Of a DNA stretch of 5,626 bases, positions 5,114-5,626 are shown in pieces (the first letter of the stretch is position 1; every line of letters begins with the position of its first letter). The stretch is taken from assembly GCA_937921525.1 (NCBI GenBank), contig CAKZUM010000083.1, positions 1-5,626 on the forward strand. Reading direction: 5' to 3'. This DNA comes from an uncultured Saprospiraceae bacterium. GTDB taxonomy: Bacteria > Bacteroidota > Bacteroidia > Chitinophagales > Saprospiraceae. The position numbers and the translations under genes are program-made. Under the pieces are notes generated by a model. That model was not told the DNA's origin and searched no databases. It saw only the letters and a program-made list of their open reading frames with translations.

Positions 5114-5626
5114 TTAATTAAACAAATTATTCAAATTAGTAGCGATCCCTATCCGCACACCAAACTCTTGATATTTCCAATCCTGAAAAGAAGTGACAAA
5201 CTCCAATCTAAAAATTCTAAAAATATTATCTAAGCTATAGCCTGTTTCAAAATAATGGTCAGAAGTATCTGTTCCTAGATAATTAATAAAGATATTCTCT
5301 TTGATGCCCAACAATTGTACTTCCAAGATTTGAGACGCTAGAAATTTTCGGAATTGATAATGCACATGTGCATTGACATACGCATCATTAGTACTATGTC
5401 TATAGTACTCTAATAGTCGGAAACTACCAACTGGATCAGTCGTCACAAAAGGAGTTTGATTGGCTAAGAAATGTTGATAATCAGGAAACTGCATTGCTTC
5501 TTGATTGGCGAAGAATCCGACATTTGCTTTTACATCCACCTTACCTTTTATGCCCAAACGAAAATGATGCTGTGCCCCTAGTGCAACATGCGTGAAATTA
5601 GTACTACTCTCCCCTATCCCTTTTAT
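5114..5626 (-). CDS. DUF5686-type outer-membrane protein, C-terminal 170 residues (5'-truncated)
   Basis: The frame ends in TAA at 5116-5114 and is open to the right edge. A TTG at 5557-5555 could be read as a start but is almost certainly an internal leucine, since coding-like residues (HVALGAQHHFRL) precede it. The visible part matches my memory of the C-terminus of Bacteroidota DUF5686 proteins, which usually carry an N-terminal carboxypeptidase-regulatory-like domain and a C-terminal outer-membrane beta-barrel. Landmarks are FRLLEYYRHSTND, YVNAHVHYQFRKFL, the YFETGYSLDNIFRIFRLEFVTSF segment, and a last strand FGVRIGIATNL. The alternating aromatic and hydrophobic residues fit barrel strands. 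The role of the family is uncertain; involvement in outer-membrane import or surface display is inference. The gene converges on purA, with two inverted-repeat elements in between. Confidence 0.85.
   Translation of the reverse strand: MKGIGESSTNFTHVALGAQHHFRLGIKGKVDVKANVGFFANQEAMQFPDYQHFLANQTPFVTTDPVGSFRLLEYYRHSTNDAYVNAHVHYQFRKFLASQILEVQLLGIKENIFINYLGTDTSDHYFETGYSLDNIFRIFRLEFVTSFQDWKYQEFGVRIGIATNLNNLFN

Noticed and set aside
5555..5557. TTG as start codon of the right-edge gene
   Set aside because: The frame stays open with sensible residues to the window edge, and the similarity is to the C-terminal end of a much larger family, so this is an internal leucine.

Overview
The window looks like AT-rich chromosomal DNA from a member of the Bacteroidota, possibly a marine Saprospiria-like lineage; the finer placement is a guess. 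The clues are the C-terminus of an outer-membrane DUF5686-type protein at the right edge, a C-terminal domain at the left edge of a type I associate with Bacteroidota, A-rich leaders before start codons instead of clear Shine-Dalgarno sites, and intergenic GGGGTTGGGGG-type hairpins that I recall as common in this phylum.

Layout. Positions 1-302 (+) hold the 3' end of a gene that begins outside the window. It converges on an unrecognised 136-residue gene at 464-874 (-), and a 158-bp palindrome fills the gap between them. A 183-bp divergent spacer with a perfect 16-bp tandem duplication leads into a two-gene unit on the + strand: a CPBP-family intramembrane protease (1058-1984), then 10 bases later a phosphatidylcholine synthase (1995-2705). 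Next comes a 670-bp gap without a gene. It holds a short hairpin, a canonical intrinsic terminator at 3165-3201 with no evident gene in front of it, and a second long palindrome that ends just upstream of purA. The complete purA gene (3376-4662) encodes adenylosuccinate synthetase. The 451-bp gap after it, between convergent genes, holds a G.U-rich hairpin, a third long palindrome and a fourth, interrupted GC-rich inverted repeat. The 3' part of a DUF5686/TonB-like outer-membrane gene (5114-5626, -) runs off the right edge.

The genes do not form one pathway. The CPBP-pcs pair is a plausible membrane or lipid operon: Pcs makes phosphatidylcholine directly from choline and CDP-diacylglycerol, and the CPBP protein is a polytopic membrane protease of unknown substrate. 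purA is a housekeeping gene of AMP synthesis. I see no defence system, CRISPR array, tRNA, rRNA or transposase gene.

The most unusual content is non-coding. Three intergenic spaces carry long, nearly gapless palindromes. The first two clearly belong to one sequence family, and two of the three sit between convergent genes, as REP/MITE-like elements often do. One overlaps a stop codon, and another occupies nearly all the space available for the purA promoter.
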